Assembly (NCBI GenBank): GCA_018389105.1
Contig: JACATO010002127.1
Span: forward strand, 1 to 64,000
Reading direction: 5' to 3'
From: Nautilus pompilius
Lineage: Eukaryota; Mollusca; Cephalopoda; Nautilida; Nautilidae
DNA length: 64,000 nt
Shown: positions 60,381 through 64,000 of the stretch, in pieces
How the letters are laid out: every line of letters starts with the position of its first letter
Position numbering within the stretch: the first letter of the stretch is position 1
Position numbers and translations under genes: made by a program
Notes under the pieces: generated by a model
Told to the model about the DNA's origin: nothing
What the model saw: only the letters and a program-made list of their open reading frames with translations
Databases searched by the model: none

Positions 60381-62714
60381 TATCTACCGTTTTCATTTTT
60401 CAAACTCTACAGCGAGTAAGTTGGAATAGACGAGTTCTAAAGATGGAGGTAAGTGCTCAAACTCTCTTCTCTCGTTTCTTCATCCATCGCCCAAAACCTA
60501 AGAGTATTCGCTGGAGAAGCCATGTCCGCACCGTGTTCACAGGATATTAACCCTGTCACGTCCCACTGAGTTTCGTTTATTTACGCCGGTCGTTAAAAGA
60601 TTAGTTTTCTCCCAGAGATGGACGTCATCAAACCGGTAAACGCCCCTTAAGCCCACGTGACCTCGTCCGCTGGCGACCACCTGTCACGTGTTGTAAAACT
60701 GCTCATTCCTTCATGGTTGTCGCTTTCTGTCACTGAAGCTAACTCCAGCAGTGATTACTGGAGTAGACAAACTTTTCCAGATCAAAAACCAAAAACGATT
60801 CCTTTTTAATATAAATCGTATTATTCTCTCTCTCTCTCTCTCTCTCTTGATTTTCATTTTTACAATTTATTTGCAGAAACCGACGGCTGGAGGCTGGAGA
60901 TAAAGACGCTTTATAGAATGTTCCAAAGTCTAAGCATAGATCGATCCCTAGAATGGGATTAAGACGGAGTTCAGTCGGCCGGCTGCTGTAGCCGCGGACC
61001 GGGCCGTTAGAGAAACCTTTCCTCGGCCTCGAATAACCGCCGAACAAATGGTTTGTTCACTCAGAAAACTGTTTTAAACTCTCGACAAAGAACAAAAGCG
61101 AAACAGAATTAATCGCGCAATCACTGATTTCCTCCCCCAACAAGTACAGTCAACTTCACAGCCGCGATTTGACCCGCTTTGTCGAATTGGTATTAATCGA
61201 ATCATCGATCCCGTCCGGAAAACTTGATCGAAACCCTCGACGGCGAACCGCGACGCAGCCTTGTAGCAGTGCCGACCAGCTTTACGTTAATCAGATTACA
61301 GAGGAAGTCCAGATAACCGGCTCTTCTGGCCCTCGGGTCCTGGCTGCGGCGCTTAGTTCGTTAGTAGAGGTGAGTGGAAAGCCCGACGACTTCAGCGCAC
61401 ACCGACTGGCATCGTGGAAGAACCGGATGGCCAAGGTAGCGTGGATGGAAACCAAGATGTGGTAGAACGAGACGACCAACGTATTGTCGTACGAAGAGGA
61501 AGGAGAAAAGGAAAAAAAAATGACAACCCCAGGTTTTGGTGTCGTCGAGATCAACTGAAATTAGATTCAGTCAAAGGTCTGGTCAGTGATAAGTTCAGAC
61601 TACGGAGAATCCAGGTGATGACTCTGGCTCTTCATAATAAACTGATTTCCTTCAAAGGTAAGCCGTGTTACTGTAGATGCGGGAGCAATGACGAAAATAA
61701 TGATGATTGCGTGCAACTGCCCATTTTCACAAGAAGATGTAGTTTCTTCACGTATTTACTGAAGTATTTACAAAAAAACTGACATCGTAATTAAGCTGTT
61801 AGCAACCAGGTAAAAGTAGACTGCTCCAGGGTGGGGGATGAAAAAATGGGGCTCAAAGCTGGCTGTGAAACGACGGGCCCCTTGTCCTCTCAGTCTAGGC
61901 CCCGATTTTTTTTTTTTTTTAGAGTTTTGCTGCTTAAAATTCTTAGAATCAACCAAACGTGCGAAAGGATTTCCACAACTCATCCGGGGATATACATGGG
62001 TAGAGGTGATTGGTTATCTCCCCACACCTCCACCCCTTCTTCAGTAGGCGCTCCATGCCCGTAGGATAGGCGTGGCCCGAGCTGAAGCGTGAGGTCACCA
62101 CTCTTGGGAAGACGGCTGTGAGAGTAATAAACACACCCTGCTACCTGAGCGAGACAAAGTAATTAGATGAACAAGAACAGAATATCGGAAATTCTAACTT
62201 AGTTGGGTGCAAAAGGAGAAGTAGAGACAGCAGCCGTGGCTACAGGGTTAACCGAGGTGTCAGACTGGGCAGTTTTAACCAAGATCCAAACCCCGGAGCC
62301 ACCGACGACGATAAACCAGGTGAAGTCTGGTGTTAGGAAATGTCTCTGGTTCCCCCCAGGCGACTTCCGTAAGTAAAGCTGCTGCGATGTATCTATTCTG
62401 TAATGACTGCACCTTTACAGAAAGTTTGATCCATGTATTCACGAACATATTATTTTAAAAGGCTGTTATAACTTACGCAGTTCCAGTTATGACTCCCTCT
62501 CCCTTATAGCCGGAGAACCCGAAATTACATTTAAAAAAAAACAAAAAAAAACACACAAACCAGAAAAAACAATGGCACTGGTCGAAATCGGTCAACCGTG
62601 ACAGTAAGTAAGTAAAGTCCATCTTTCCATGGTATTTACTGGCCAACATTCGCTTCGCCTGATTGCGTCTGGAGGAGTGGTGACAGCGGGCGAATCTGAT
62701 ACGTTTTTCGATGT
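60381..62714. other. unique stretch
   Basis: No gene recognised. ATGGAG|GTAAGT at about 60,443-60,454 is a consensus donor directly after a start codon. Another donor-like site, AAAG|GTAAGC, is at about 61,657. A short (CT)n lies at 60,826-60,847. The 122-codon frame at 61414-61782 is charged but not recognised and starts at GTG. Confidence 0.4.
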
Positions 62715-62879
62715 AACGCTACGGATGTCGTTCAGCTTTAATTGAGTAAAGCTACAGATGTCGTTCAGCTTTAATTGAGTAACGCTACGGATGTCGTTCA
62801 GCTTTAATTGAGTAACGCTACGGGTGTCGTTCAGCTTTAATTGAGTAACGCTACGGATGTCGTTCAGCTTTAATTGAAC
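62715..62879. repeat. 33-bp tandem repeat, five copies
   Basis: AACGCTACGGATGTCGTTCA plus GCTTTAATTGAGT repeats at 62715, 62748, 62781, 62814 and 62847 with only single-base differences. A young array. Confidence 0.97.
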
Positions 62880-64000
62880 TTGTTGACACCCGAAAAAGTT
62901 ACGCTAGAGCCTATTACCCAGATTCTCGACGTTAGAACGGTGGTAATATCTACAGTCGGTAAGAGAACAAAGGAAAACCACCAAAAGCCGATCATGTCTT
63001 AAGGGGGGGGGAGTTCAGATTTCGAAGCATTGCATTATGGGAAATTGTTTTCGGTCATCAGCGGGTAGAACCGTGTTTCCATACACCGTACGTCTCGCTA
63101 GGGTAAACGACATCTTTAATAATCAGCGCAACGAACGAACAGTCCATCTTTACCTTTCACAAATGTAAAGTAAATACCATTTAAAGGCGGCTCGTTGGTT
63201 TTTCATGTCACTCATTAAAGATGAATTAAAGGTGACATTTATTCCAGATCCCTTCATTCCGGGGTGACAATCTCCTACCCTTTCTATTCATTTTTATTGC
63301 CCCGTATCTTAATCAGATCCCCAATTATAGCACGAAACCCCTTTTATTAATAAAATTTTAATAAACGTCTATAGAATCTGTTTGGATTTAAAAAAACAAC
63401 AACAACAACAGAATAAGTCGTCGTTATTGTAGCGATATCGCCGATATACATATACATTAATTATATATAAATATCAATCTTCCATAGAAGTCGTACAAAA
63501 TAGTTGTCGTAAAAATTAATTTCTGTTACAGCTCCCTGTCCCCTATTTCTGCACGAACGAACGGAACCAGTTCAATCCAATTCCCATCAAACAAAACGCA
63601 ATATTTCATACTTGACCGTCAGCAGGGAAAAAAAACCCCTCTTTCTTCCTTTCTCCGCCAGACGGCAGGATTATTTATCGCACCCAGCTGACACCGCCTT
63701 TCACTGCCTTGTTTTCTTTGAGCATATCTAATTAACGCCATTTTCTCTTTTCCGTCTTGGTAAAAGGCAAAGAGAACAGACTAACATTAAAGAGCGAGGA
63801 CCAGTAAAGATCAATCAATCTTTCAAGGAAAGATTTCTCTCCATCCCCTCCCCCTGACCACCCATTTTTAAGAAACGGCGGAGAAGTTTAATGGAATTTC
63901 GGTACTATTTAAATAATTAAAGCAGTTTGTTATTCGCGATGGAAGATGACTAACCCTTCGTTCAGCCTCTGTCGCGCAGTAGAAAATGCGGTATGTTAGT
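62880..64000. other. unique stretch to window end
   Basis: No gene recognised. A (CAA)n tract is at about 63,393-63,410 and poly-G at about 63,003. Confidence 0.45.

Noticed and set aside
3895-60688. Enrichment of the E-box CACGTG
   Set aside because: By eye about 13-16 copies occur, which matches the chance expectation of about 16 in 64 kb.
1-64000. CRISPR array, bacterial operons or riboswitches
   Set aside because: The arrays are direct tandem repeats without unique spacers of constant length. Texture and gene absence indicate an animal nuclear genome.

Overview
The window reads as animal nuclear DNA from a repeat-rich genome in which CpG is not visibly depleted. A marine invertebrate, perhaps a lophotrochozoan such as a mollusc, fits best, but this is an inference from texture (dense microsatellites, tRNA-derived SINEs, Tc1 and pogo DNA transposons, a Polinton fossil) and not from any identified host gene. 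I found no host protein-coding gene that I can name. Every long open frame is either simple-sequence DNA or lacks codon structure, so the window is best described as intergenic or deep intronic.

Layout. 0-7 kb: unique DNA with a 67-bp satellite array (0.95-2.48 kb) that has an 8-unit higher-order repeat, then a CpG-rich stretch with several promoter- or insulator-like motifs (3.7-5.2 kb). 7-20 kb: a complete pogo/Tigger-type MITE with TA target duplication, a probable tRNA-derived SINE, a small unassigned reading frame at 11.2 kb, a decayed ~85-bp repeat (12.8-13.4 kb), a three-copy 130-bp repeat (14.3-14.7 kb) and two short tandem duplications. 20-26 kb: GC- and CpG-rich DNA with consensus splice donors on the minus strand but no convincing exon chain. 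26.7-33.5 kb: a sharply AT-rich island holding the broken remains of a Polinton/Maverick (adintovirus-like) element. 33.5-43.5 kb: CA, CT and GA microsatellites, a tRNA-like relic and a well-preserved SINE with a (CAA)n tail and target duplication. 43.6-44.7 kb: a decayed Tc1-family transposon. 48.0-48.4 kb: a possible Ty3/gypsy integrase scrap. 52-54.6 kb: two neighbouring minisatellites whose units all carry an ACGTCA core. 57-64 kb: compound ATT/ATC and CAA/TAA arrays, a 33-bp five-copy repeat and unique DNA.

Two distributed signals stand out beyond the repeats. The palindrome TGACGTCA (CRE) occurs about nine times outside the large arrays, where about one is expected by chance, and it or its ACGTCA core also sits in three separate tandem arrays. 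The 8-mer CGCCACCT (reverse complement AGGTGGCG, the core of the conserved bilaterian CTCF site) occurs about ten times where about two are expected, nearly all in one orientation and with unrelated flanks. Both counts were made by eye and need a computed background.
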